64,000 nt of DNA from DYJK01 sp040755055 (GTDB lineage: Bacteria > Bacteroidota > Ignavibacteria > Ignavibacteriales > Melioribacteraceae): the NCBI GenBank assembly GCA_040755055.1, contig JBFMBS010000019.1, positions 23,148 to 87,147 on the forward strand, read 5' to 3'. The translations under genes were made by a program, and so were the position numbers. A model generated the notes under the pieces. The model was given only the letters and a program-made list of their open reading frames with translations, did no database searches and was not told the origin of the DNA. Shown here piece by piece: positions 1 through 8,583 of this stretch (its first letter is position 1; each line of letters begins with the position of its first letter).

Positions 1-2071
1 TCTGTTTCTTTTGAGCAATAAGTTTCAGCAACAAAGCATTTTCGTTTACTATGTCAACCAGGGTGAGATTTTTAGGTTTGAATTCAATTCTTCCGGTTTG
101 TGAACGGGACCACTGTAATAAATTTTGCAATAGGTTATGGGAAACATCCGCGGATTTTTTCATCTCTTCTATATAAAATAATTTCTCTTCGTCCGTCAAT
201 TCGTTGAAATCAGTAAGTAACAGATCGGAAAAACCGAGAATAGTGATGAAAGGATTTTTGAGGTCGTGTGCGATAATGGAAAAGAATTTATCTTTTGTAG
301 CATTGAGTTGCTTTAATTCCTCAGCATAGGATTTAATGGCATCGAGATTGGCTTTTCTTTCTATAGCTTGTGCAATTTGTTCGGATACGAAAATAAGAAG
401 CTGTTTTTCGTCTTCGCCGTATGCTTTTTCATTGTTGTAATCTTGCACAACCATAACACCGATAATTTTTCCCGAAATTATCAAAGGGATGCCGAGCCAA
501 ATGGCTTGCGGCTCGCCGATTAATTCAACTTCGCCTTGTTCTCTTAATTCAAGATCTTTTTTCGCATTGATTAATACCGCTTCACCTTTTCTTAATACAT
601 ATTCGGTTAAACCTTTACCTAATTTTTTGGGCGGCTGCGGAGGATCAAATTCATCAACAAAGTAAGGAAAGGTTAACATCTCTTTTTCTTTGTTATAAAG
701 TGCAATGTAAAAATTCTTAGCGGGCATCAATGTGCTGATAATTTCATGTATCCTTTTGTAAAGAAAATTAATGTCTTTTGTAACGTTTACGGCTTCCGAA
801 ATTTCATAAACGGCATTTTGTATTTTTTCGGCATATACTCTTTCGCCTATATCTCTCACTGTAGCTTGTAATAAAGTTCTTCCATTAAGTGTAAGAGAAT
901 TGAGTGTTACTTCTGCGTCGATAGGAGTACCGTCTTTTTTTATGTGTTTCCAGTAAAAATGCTGTGGCGTACCCTTCATAGCTAATTCAATTTTTTCGTT
1001 GGCTTTTTTTATCGAATCTTTTCCATCCGGTTGGAAAGTAGGTGAAAATTCTGCCGGGTGATGTCCGATCAAATCTTCCCGGTCGCATCCAAAGAGTTGT
1101 AATACAGCATCATTACAATCCTCAAAAATATCTGTCATAATAAAAATTGCATCGGCGGAAGATTCAAATAAACCGCGGTACCGTTCTTCGCTCTCATACA
1201 ATTTTATTTCTATCTCTTTTTTTGTAGTAATATCCCGTGTTATACCGAAAGTGCCGCCGATTGAACCGTCTTCGTTATAAAGTGGAAGTTTAGTGGTGGA
1301 TACCCAATAAGAGCGTCCGCTTATATCCGAAATTTTTTCCTCTTTATCGATAATCGGTTTACCGGTTTTAATTATTTCTTGTTCATCATTTAATGCTTCG
1401 GAAGCGTGTTCACGGCTGTAAAGGTCGAAATCGGATTTGCCAATCATATCATCGGGGTTGCTGTATCCGTGTTTGCTGGCTTTATTATAATTTACTTTTA
1501 TAAACTTGCTATCTATATCTTTGAAGTAAATGCTATCCGGCAAGTTCTGCATTAATAATCTTATAAGTTTTTCTTCACCGGCAAGTTTTTTCTCGATTTC
1601 TCTTTGTCTTGAAATATCTTCAATAAAAACGAGGAAATAATTTTTTTTCGATTTTTTATCTTTTATGGTGGAAGCGGTGGATTTTGCCCACAATATATGC
1701 CCGTCTTTTTTTATATATCTTTTTTCGATAACATAATAATCACGTTTTCCTTTTAACAACTCCTCAAAAAGTATTTCACTTGTTTTTACATCGTGTGGAT
1801 GGGTAAAATCTGCAATTTCCATGTTCGTCAGTTCATCTATGGTGTAACCGGTAGTTTTGGTAACATATTTATTAACAGATATAATTTTACCGGATTCATT
1901 TACTATGACTATGCCGATTTTTGCTTGTTCAAATATCTTGCTGAAGAGATTTTCATCTTTGTCAGGAGTGTGTTGTGCACTAAGCTGTTCTATTTTCTTG
2001 GAAAGAGTTTTATTTAGTCTTAAAAGTTTGGCTAAATCTTTTATTAAGTCGGCTTTTGTTTTCTCTTTCAT
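1..2071 (-). CDS. PAS/GAF sensor histidine kinase, C-terminus cut by window edge
   Basis: My own reading of the minus strand gives an open frame of about 690 residues from the ATG at 2071 to the window edge. Visible in order are three PAS domains (about 42-155, 165-285 and 295-410, each with a PAC-like tail ending in DIS/DIT/DIG), a GAF domain (about 420-565, with NFYIALYN and IGVMVVQDY) and a HisKA dimerisation helix around residue 600 with AHDLKNP, whose His is the expected phosphoacceptor. The ATPase domain lies beyond base 1. No membrane segment is seen, so it should be a soluble cytoplasmic sensor kinase. The ligand cannot be told. No response regulator is visible beside it, although the left flank is missing. 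The frame and domain order make the call firm; the specific role is unknown. Confidence 0.9.
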   Translation of the reverse strand, partial: MKEKTKADLIKDLAKLLRLNKTLSKKIEQLSAQHTPDKDENLFSKIFEQAKIGIVIVNESGKIISVNKYVTKTTGYTIDELTNMEIADFTHPHDVKTSEILFEELLKGKRDYYVIEKRYIKKDGHILWAKSTASTIKDKKSKKNYFLVFIEDISRQREIEKKLAGEEKLIRLLMQNLPDSIYFKDIDSKFIKVNYNKASKHGYSNPDDMIGKSDFDLYSREHASEALNDEQEIIKTGKPIIDKEEKISDISGRSYWVSTTKLPLYNEDGSIGGTFGITRDITTKKEIEIKLYESEERYRGLFESSADAIFIMTDIFEDCNDAVLQLFGCDREDLIGHHPAEFSPTFQPDGKDSIKKANEKIELAMKGTPQHFYWKHIKKDGTPIDAEVTLNSLTLNGRTLLQATVRDIGERVYAEKIQNAVYEISEAVNVTKDINFLYKRIHEIISTLMPAKNFYIALYNKEKEMLTFPYFVDEFDPPQPPKKLGKGLTEYVLRKGEAVLINAKKDLELREQGEVELIGEPQAIWLGIPLIISGKIIGVMVVQDYNNEKAYGEDEKQLLIFVSEQIAQAIERKANLDAIKSYAEELKQLNATKDKFFSIIAHDLKNPFITILGFSDLLLTDFNELTDEEKLFYIEEMKKSADVSHNLLQNLLQWSRSQTGRIEFKPKNLTLVDIVNENALLLKLIAQKKQ

Positions 2072-2249
2072 TTCGTGAACCACCCAAATGTGGTAGTATG
2101 ATCGTCGTCTTAAAAATAAGAATAAATCTTGGAAAAGACATTGGATAGTGAAATCATTTTTTATCAAAAGTAAATATTTTTTAATATATATTTCACAAAG
2201 TTATGTTTTGGACTTACTCTCTTTTTATTAATAATAGTAGGTGTTTTAT

Positions 2250-3158
2250 ATGGGTAAATATATTTTTTTGTTTTTGACTGTGATCTTATTATTAATAAAC
2301 TCATGCGGAGATGGGCTTAAGGAAAAGGGTTCTGCTGATTATATCAACGAAGTAAAGAATTGGCACAAGAAGAGGATAGAAAACTTAAAGAAGGAGAACG
2401 GATGGTTAAATTTGGTCGGGCTCTACTGGTTAAAAGAAGGTGAGAATAAATTCGGTTCAGATAGATCAAATGATATCGATTTCCCGGTTGGTAAATCGGC
2501 ACCGTTTATAGGTTCTTTTTTTCTAAAAGATTCGGTAGTTACGATTAAGATAAATAGCGATGTGGAGGTGTTTCTTGAAAATTGTGAACCGGTAACAGAG
2601 ATGGAACTAAAAAATGATTTACAACCGGGTACAACAATTTTAGATCACGGCTCGCTAAGGTGGTTTGTTATCAAAAGAGGAGATCGTTATGGAATACGGC
2701 TGCGTGATCTTGACGCTGAATTAGTAAAGAAATTTGCCGGCATTGAAACTTATCCAATTAATTCCGACTGGAAAGTAGAGGCAAAATTTGAAGCTTATTT
2801 ACCGAATAAAATTATCTCGGTACCAAATATTCTAGGTACAATCGATAAAGAAAAATCACCCGGTGCACTTTTATTTAATGTCGATCAGAGAGAATATAGA
2901 CTTGATGTATTGGATGCCGGTAAATCCTACTTTGTAATTTTTGCCGATGAAACAAGCGGAAATGAAACATACGGTGGAGGAAGATTTTTGTATGTTGATA
3001 AACCGGATTCTACCGGCAAAATTTTTATTGATTTCAACAAAGCTTACAATCCGCCATGTGTTTTTACCAAGTATGCAACATGCCCTTTACCGCCCAAGCA
3101 GAACCATTTGAAGTTAGAAATTACTGCCGGCGAGAAAAATTACGGGTATAATCATTGA
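2250..3158 (+). CDS. DUF1684 family lipoprotein
   Basis: A 302-residue protein with an N-terminal signal ending in a lipobox (LLINSC), so it is probably lipid-anchored in the envelope. The body matches my memory of the DUF1684 family: an early NGWLNLVGLYWLKEG block, a central G-D-R-Y-G-I-R-L-R-D stretch, and the C-terminal YGGGRFLYVD, DFNKAYNPPC and CPLPP motifs that typify it. The biochemical role of the family is not known. I prefer the ATG at 2250 because AGTAGGTG lies 7 bases upstream; a GTG at 2241 in the same frame would add three residues. It stands alone between the kinase running leftwards and the two-component pair downstream. Confidence 0.85.
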   Translation: MGKYIFLFLTVILLLINSCGDGLKEKGSADYINEVKNWHKKRIENLKKENGWLNLVGLYWLKEGENKFGSDRSNDIDFPVGKSAPFIGSFFLKDSVVTIKINSDVEVFLENCEPVTEMELKNDLQPGTTILDHGSLRWFVIKRGDRYGIRLRDLDAELVKKFAGIETYPINSDWKVEAKFEAYLPNKIISVPNILGTIDKEKSPGALLFNVDQREYRLDVLDAGKSYFVIFADETSGNETYGGGRFLYVDKPDSTGKIFIDFNKAYNPPCVFTKYATCPLPPKQNHLKLEITAGEKNYGYNH

Positions 3159-3215
3159 TGTCCTTCAGGTAAAGTAACTAAGTGTAATAAAAATTTTTGC
3201 CAATTTACTTTTATA

Positions 3216-3995
3216 ATGAAAAAGAAAATTTTAAATAACAAAAAGAAAAAAGAGAGAAGGACACTCGCATCAATAAACAAAAACGGCAAACCGGCTGATA
3301 GTAAAGAGTTTAAAAAACTCCAGTATGAATTCATCAGTTCCGTATCGCACCAGCTGCGTACTCCTATGGCTGAGATGCAAAGTTCTCTTGATCTGCTTGA
3401 ACTTTATACAAGAAAGGAAAACACAACCCGGCAGCTCCTAGCAATCAACAAAATCAAAAGATCGGTTGATAATTTGAAAAGTATAATTGAGCGTATAACC
3501 TTACTCTACAAACATGAATTGAAAAAGCAGAAACTAAACATCACGAAGATAGAGCCGAGAAAATTTATTAATGAATTACTAGATGATATTTTAGTTCGGA
3601 CCGGCAGCAATCACTTTATAAACGTAAATTTTGAAACCGAAATAAAACTGATAATTGCCGACGAGATAATTCTAAAACAGATTCTGCTTAACCTACTTGA
3701 AAACGCCATAAAATTTTCTCCCGATGGCGGGCAAATTCAGTTACTGCTAAGACAAAGTAAAAGTGTTGTAGAAATTTCCGTAAGGGACGAAGGAATTGGG
3801 ATTGCGAAAAGTGATTACAACAAACTTTATCGCCCTTTTTATAGGGGCAGTAATGTCGGTTCAATTCCCGGTGTCGGTTTGGGGTTGGCAATAGTTAAAA
3901 AACTTGCTTTCATTCTTCGGGCTAAAATCGAATGCTATAGTGAAACCGGAAAAGGGACTGAGTTTATTCTGAAAATTCCACAGCAAACTAAATGA
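3216..3995 (+). CDS. Sensorless histidine kinase (HisKA/HATPase_c)
   Basis: A 259-residue protein with a very basic N-terminus (KKKILNNKKKKERR) directly followed by HisKA with SVSHQLRTP (phosphoacceptor His45) and an HATPase_c domain with N-box NLLENAIKFS, G1 DEGIGIA and G2 GVGLGLAIVKK. There is no sensor or membrane domain, so input must come from a partner or from the cell interior. Its stop overlaps the start of the response regulator by 4 bases (ATGA), the usual arrangement for a translationally coupled pair. The basic N-terminus could bind nucleic acid or membrane; that is only a guess. The kinase class is certain, the signal unknown. Confidence 0.9.
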   Translation: MKKKILNNKKKKERRTLASINKNGKPADSKEFKKLQYEFISSVSHQLRTPMAEMQSSLDLLELYTRKENTTRQLLAINKIKRSVDNLKSIIERITLLYKHELKKQKLNITKIEPRKFINELLDDILVRTGSNHFINVNFETEIKLIIADEIILKQILLNLLENAIKFSPDGGQIQLLLRQSKSVVEISVRDEGIGIAKSDYNKLYRPFYRGSNVGSIPGVGLGLAIVKKLAFILRAKIECYSETGKGTEFILKIPQQTK

Positions 3996-4771
3996 ACAAG
4001 AGAATTGTACTAATTGAAGATAACAGCGAGATTGCTCAAAACGTATCACTCTTACTTAGAGATAGCGGATACGAAGTGTATTCATATCATTTAGGCGCAG
4101 AAGGACTCAAATCGATAATCGAGCATAAGCCGGAAATTATCCTTTGCGATATAATGCTTCCTGATATCAGCGGTTATAAAATTTTTAATGAGGTTAAAAA
4201 ACTTAATAAACAAAAACCACCCATATTTATTTTTATTACAGCCAAAACCCAGAGGGACGATTTAAGAAAAGGCATGGAACTTGGCGCAGATGACTATTTG
4301 ACAAAACCTTTTACCTTTAACGAACTGATGAACTCGATAAAAGTTCAAATAAAGAAAAGGGAAAGAATTGAAAATATATCAGTTAACGACAACCATGTCG
4401 TTAATAAGAAAGAAACGGGAGATGTTCTTTATTATGATGACTATTTTTTTATTGACGATAAGAAAAATCCGGGTTTTTATTTGTTAAGTGATGTAGTTAG
4501 TATAAAAAGTCTGAAAGATTATACCAGGATATCTTTAAGAGACGAAAAGAAGTTCATTTTAAGAAAGCCGCTTTCCTATTGGGAAAAAATATTACCCCCT
4601 GAAAAGTTTGTAAGAATCCACAGACAAACTATTGTAAATATCAACTATGTAGAAAAAGTAGAAAATATAAGCAGTAACAGATATCGATTGTTTATGAAGG
4701 CAAATAATGAAACTTACGAGGTAAGCCAGAGGTTTAGGAGAAAAATAAAAATTATAGATTCCTATCTATAA
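3992..4771 (+). CDS. LytTR-family response regulator
   Basis: 259 residues. The N-terminal receiver domain shows the acidic pair ED (10-11), the phosphoacceptor Asp53 in LCDIMLPDISG, the Thr switch in FITAKT and the Lys in LTKPF. After a linker, residues about 155-259 form a LytTR DNA-binding domain (SIKSLKDYTRISLRD, KFVRIHRQTIVNINYVEKV). It should bind DNA when phosphorylated by the overlapping kinase. LytTR regulators more often pair with LytS/AgrC-type kinases than with a HisKA kinase, so the pairing is somewhat unusual. A perfect 15-base inverted repeat follows 85 bases after the stop. Target genes are not evident. Confidence 0.93.
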   Translation: MNKRIVLIEDNSEIAQNVSLLLRDSGYEVYSYHLGAEGLKSIIEHKPEIILCDIMLPDISGYKIFNEVKKLNKQKPPIFIFITAKTQRDDLRKGMELGADDYLTKPFTFNELMNSIKVQIKKRERIENISVNDNHVVNKKETGDVLYYDDYFFIDDKKNPGFYLLSDVVSIKSLKDYTRISLRDEKKFILRKPLSYWEKILPPEKFVRIHRQTIVNINYVEKVENISSNRYRLFMKANNETYEVSQRFRRKIKIIDSYL

Positions 4772-4856
4772 TCGGTTGTCGCAATATACAAGCGCTCGTC
4801 TCATTATCTATTCCAAAATCACAATTGATTATTAGTTTGTAATCGCACCTTCTAAG

Positions 4857-4911
4857 AAAGTGGAATTGAAACTAAATTTCATCGGCTGTAAATTTTTTTC
4901 AATTCCACTTT
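4857..4911 (+). terminator. Perfect 15-bp inverted repeat, likely terminator
   Basis: AAAGTGGAATTGAAA (4857-4871) and its exact complement TTTCAATTCCACTTT (4897-4911) enclose a 25-base loop. It lies 85 bases after the response-regulator stop and 74 before the next kinase. The stem is AT-rich and the 3' side runs into TTTAATTACTT, so termination is plausible. A regulator-binding site is the alternative, although LytTR sites are usually direct repeats. Confidence 0.55.
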
Positions 4912-4985
4912 AATTACTTCCCGGCCGAAAAAGTAAACGCATGCTGAGGGCATGATAATTAAGAAAGTTTTAGAAAGTAACCGAA

Positions 4986-6596
4986 GTGGATTTAAGGGAA
5001 CCCGGCATAGGGGGACATTTTAATATAAATCCTATCGATGTAGAAGTAACCGGCAGAGGGCTTACAATAGAAGAACAAACCGGTGCCTCAATTAATGCAG
5101 CAAGCCCGAAAAGCCTTTACGAGATTATCGCCGAATTCTCATTTGATTGGATCTACTGGATAAGTCCGGATAGCACCATTTCTTTTATTTCACCATCAAC
5201 AAAATTTATCACCGGTTACAGCCGCGAAGAATTTTTAGGTGATAGTAGTCTATTCTTCAATATTGTTCATCCCCAGGACAGATTAAAATACCTAAAGCAC
5301 AAAAACGATTTCAAACTTGACGAGAGTGTTTGTTCTTATGAATACCGGATAATTAATAAAAACGGTGAAGTGCGCTGGCTCTCGCATTTTTGTCAAGCTG
5401 TTTACGATGAGGAAGATAATTACTTAGGCAGATATGTAAGCAACAGAGATGTTACGGCAGTTAGAAATATTATCTCGCGCGAAATACAAAGAGGGAGAAG
5501 AATACAAGAGCTGTGTGAAAGTTTTTCGTTTGGTACTTTCAAAATAACACCCAGCGGCAAGTTGATAAGGGCAAACGATATTTTTTTGAAGATGCTCGGT
5601 TTGGTTTCACTGCAAGAAGCAGACGAAACTAATTTTGGCGGTGCCAACATTTTAAATGCAATCGATAAAGAGCATTTAATTGAAATTATCGAGAAAGAGG
5701 GGATTGCAAAAAACGTGGAACTTGTATGCCTTCGAAAAGATAAATCAATTATTTATTTGTTGGGCAGTATTTCATTTGTAAAAGATACGGAAGGAAGTAT
5801 TTCTTACTTTGAAGGTTTTGTCCAGGATATAACTCTTCAGAAGAAAAGTGAACTGCGTGTTATAGAGGCAAAAGATATGCTCAGAAGATATGAAAAATTG
5901 AAGAGTGAATTTCTTGCAACTATATCCCACGAAATACGGACACCGCTGAATGCAATTATTAATTTTTCACGTCTTCTAAAAAGCAGTCCGGAAAATGTTC
6001 ACGAAAAAGAATTGAAAGAAAGCATCGAGATTATAGAGAGCGAAGGAAACCGGATTCAAAGAACAATCGATTTAATTCTCGAGATGTCGCAGCTTATCAC
6101 GAATACCTATGAAGCGGATATATCCGAGACAGATATAATTAAAGACGTTCTGGAAATTGTTTACGAAGAATACAAAGAAACCGCCGCGAAGAAGGAGATA
6201 TACCTTTCACTTGATAACCAAATTGCAAATACAACAATAATTGTTGATAGGTACAGCGTTATTCAAATTTTCCGGCATCTTTTATCCAATGCAGTTAAGT
6301 ACACTAACGAAGGTTATGTTAAAATTAAATGTTACCGGGATTTGGAAGGGAGAGTTACGGTGGAGGTAATCGACAGCGGTATAGGTATTGACGAGAAATA
6401 TATTCCGTATTTGTTTACTTTGTTTTCGCAAGAAGACAACAGCTATTCGCGGATGTTTGAAGGCACCGGTCTTGGTCTTGCCATTGTCAAGAAATATTGT
6501 GAGTTGAACGATGCGGAAATCAAAGTTGAGAGCACGAAAGGTTTCGGTTCTACATTCATGATAACTTTTATGAATAGCCGCTATCAAATAATTTAA
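4986..6596 (+). CDS. PAS-domain sensor histidine kinase
   Basis: 536 residues from a GTG start with no strong ribosome site; a shorter start is possible. Two PAS domains (about 45-150, with the typical WIYWISPDSTISFISPS opening, and about 170-285) precede HisKA with ISHEIRTPLN near residue 310 and HATPase_c with NAVKYTNEG, DSGIGIDEKYI and GTGLGLAIVKK. No membrane segments, so a soluble cytoplasmic kinase. The catalytic half resembles that of the giant kinase at 58544-62617 (same ISHEIRTP and IVKKYCELN/LVKNYCSLN style). The input signal is unknown and no response regulator follows; the LytTR regulator upstream is a possible partner. Confidence 0.9.
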   Translation: MDLREPGIGGHFNINPIDVEVTGRGLTIEEQTGASINAASPKSLYEIIAEFSFDWIYWISPDSTISFISPSTKFITGYSREEFLGDSSLFFNIVHPQDRLKYLKHKNDFKLDESVCSYEYRIINKNGEVRWLSHFCQAVYDEEDNYLGRYVSNRDVTAVRNIISREIQRGRRIQELCESFSFGTFKITPSGKLIRANDIFLKMLGLVSLQEADETNFGGANILNAIDKEHLIEIIEKEGIAKNVELVCLRKDKSIIYLLGSISFVKDTEGSISYFEGFVQDITLQKKSELRVIEAKDMLRRYEKLKSEFLATISHEIRTPLNAIINFSRLLKSSPENVHEKELKESIEIIESEGNRIQRTIDLILEMSQLITNTYEADISETDIIKDVLEIVYEEYKETAAKKEIYLSLDNQIANTTIIVDRYSVIQIFRHLLSNAVKYTNEGYVKIKCYRDLEGRVTVEVIDSGIGIDEKYIPYLFTLFSQEDNSYSRMFEGTGLGLAIVKKYCELNDAEIKVESTKGFGSTFMITFMNSRYQII

Positions 6597-6621
6597 GCCG
6601 GAAAGTACACCGGTTGTATCT

Positions 6622-6733
6622 ATTCTCTTTGCGTTCATTGCGTATTCTTTTCCTAAAGGGATGGCTGTGCCAGCGACCTTTGCGTGATCCGCCACGGCGG
6701 ATTAAACGCAGAGCCCGCAAAGAAGTCGCAGAG
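6622..6733. repeat. Dispersed GCAAAG-type repeat with nested palindrome
   Basis: Between two convergent genes lies a patch built of TTTGCG/CGCAAAG units (CTTTGCGTTCATTGCGT, CCTTTGCGTGA, CCCGCAAAGAAGTCGCAGAG). It includes a 7-bp palindrome ATCCGCC-AC-GGCGGAT at 6687-6702. Related units recur at 38100-38139 and 43944-43983. It is non-coding by appearance and may act as a convergent transcription end. Confidence 0.6.
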
Positions 6734-6737
6734 TTTT

Positions 6738-8570
6738 TTAGTTGCTTACCTTATAAATTTCTGCACGCATCACATCAATATTAAGCTTCATATCTGAATT
6801 TAGAATTGTTTCGGCATTTGTTGATACGTTGACAAGTTTTGAATTATGCGGCAGATAATTTTTTGCCGGTGATAGATCGACTATCTGTTTTGAATCTTTG
6901 TTGTTTAGAATTACCAGGAATTTGTTTTCACCGGATATCCTGAAATAAAAGTAAACATCATTCACTGGCGGATAGTGGATTAACTTCCCGGTAGAAAACG
7001 CGTTATTCTCACGACGAAGCAAAATAAGATTGCTCAAAAAATCATAAAAATAATTTTCATAAACACTTCTTCCCGATTTAATAAATGAATCTTTTACATC
7101 GCCCGGAAAACCGCCGGGGAAAGGAGCGCGTAACTCTCCGTGTCCGCTTCCGCCAACCATTCCAATTTCGGAACCGTAAAAGATACAAGGAATGCCCCTT
7201 GTTGTTAGCAACAAAGTATAAGCAAGCCTGACCTTTTCAACGTTACCTTTTGCCAAATACATTATTCTGTCAACATCGTGGTTATCAACAAATGTCAATA
7301 GATAATCCGGGTTTGTAAACAAAAAATCTTTTGCAATTACGTTGTAAACGTTGTAAAGTCCACCGCGACCGGTAACTAAATCAACTAAAGCATCCCGTAA
7401 TCCAAAATCTGTTAAAGAGGGTAAGTTCGTGTTGAAACCTTTTTTCAAAAAAGTATCTTTTTGATATGCAGCAAGAAAATCGCTTTCGCCGGTCCATACT
7501 TCACCAACAATATTTAGAGAAGGGTATTCATCAAGCAGCACTTTAGCCCAACGCGAAATAAATTTTTGATTGTTATACGGCTGTGTATCTTCCCTTATTC
7601 CATCCAGTCCCGAATACTCGATCCACCAGATAGTATTTTGAATAATGTAGTTTTGAACAAAAAGATTTTCCTGGTTGAAATCTACCATATCATTAACAAA
7701 CCATCCTTGTTCAACATGCTTTATGGTTGTGCTATCGGCGTGTGTATCCGTAAAAATCATTTTATGATGATTTGCATGCTGGTGATTTTCAAGAGTGCCG
7801 GTTATCCAATCAAGGGTTGGCAGATTTTTCATCCATGGATGGTTATTGCTAAAATGATTGGCAACATGATCGAGAATAATTTTCAATCCGTGTTGGTGGG
7901 CTTCATCAACAAACTTTTTATACAACTCGTTAGTGCCTAACCGGGGATCGATTTTATAAAAATCGGTGGCCGAATATCCGTGGTAAGATCTGAAAGTATT
8001 ATTCTCGGTGAATGGAGTTGACCAGATTGTTGTAATGCCAAGTTCCTTTAGGTAATCTAATTTGTTTATGATGCCCTGGATATCTCCGCCGAAACGCCAC
8101 TGGTTTGGAATACGCTGCATAGAATCGTAATAACCGGTAACGGAGTCGTTAGATACATCTCCGTTTACAAAACGGTCGGGCATGATTAAATAGATTACAT
8201 CTTCATTTGTAAATCCCCGGTGGTTTTCCCCTTTTGATCTTTCAAGTACCGGGAATGAAATCTCTTTCTTATCATTTTTGTTAGTTATGGTTAAAGTATA
8301 ATTCTTAGGTGGAAGATTAGAGGGTATTGTAATATCAATAAATGTATATGAAGGATTTTCGATATTGTGAATTTTATTAACCTTGATTCTTTTATCGTTA
8401 AAAGCCGCCTTAATATTTTTTAAGTTCTCACCGTAGATCATCAATTGAACTTTATTCCATTTCATCCCGGTCCACCAGTTAGGAGGTTCCACTTTATCAA
8501 TTCTCAGATTTTGGGAGAAGAGAAAATTTGCTGCAGTAAAAAACAATAGAGCAGAGAAATATTTTTTCAT
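6738..8570 (-). CDS. Periplasmic GH13 alpha-amylase (SusA/neopullulanase-like)
   Basis: 610 residues from the ATG at 8570, which has GAGG upstream and opens a clear signal peptide (MKKYFSALLFFTAANFLFSQ). An upstream in-frame ATG at 8621 would overlap the preceding gene and bury the signal. An N-terminal beta domain starting VEPPNWWTGMK is typical of cyclomaltodextrinase-type enzymes. The TIM barrel shows DRFVNGD, DHVANH, the nucleophile Asp in GIREDTQ, the acid/base Glu in VGEVW and the third Asp in FVDNHD. Cutting alpha-1,4 glucans in the periplasm is expected. It follows the DUF5686 gene by 13 bases, so the two are probably co-transcribed. Confidence 0.93.
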   Translation of the reverse strand: MKKYFSALLFFTAANFLFSQNLRIDKVEPPNWWTGMKWNKVQLMIYGENLKNIKAAFNDKRIKVNKIHNIENPSYTFIDITIPSNLPPKNYTLTITNKNDKKEISFPVLERSKGENHRGFTNEDVIYLIMPDRFVNGDVSNDSVTGYYDSMQRIPNQWRFGGDIQGIINKLDYLKELGITTIWSTPFTENNTFRSYHGYSATDFYKIDPRLGTNELYKKFVDEAHQHGLKIILDHVANHFSNNHPWMKNLPTLDWITGTLENHQHANHHKMIFTDTHADSTTIKHVEQGWFVNDMVDFNQENLFVQNYIIQNTIWWIEYSGLDGIREDTQPYNNQKFISRWAKVLLDEYPSLNIVGEVWTGESDFLAAYQKDTFLKKGFNTNLPSLTDFGLRDALVDLVTGRGGLYNVYNVIAKDFLFTNPDYLLTFVDNHDVDRIMYLAKGNVEKVRLAYTLLLTTRGIPCIFYGSEIGMVGGSGHGELRAPFPGGFPGDVKDSFIKSGRSVYENYFYDFLSNLILLRRENNAFSTGKLIHYPPVNDVYFYFRISGENKFLVILNNKDSKQIVDLSPAKNYLPHNSKLVNVSTNAETILNSDMKLNIDVMRAEIYKVSN

Positions 8571-8583
8571 TAATAACCTCGGT

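Noticed and set aside
6282..6695. Open frame of 137 codons on the minus strand
   Set aside because: It runs opposite to the ATPase domain of a clear histidine kinase and through the GCAAAG repeat; no recognisable protein and no ribosome site.
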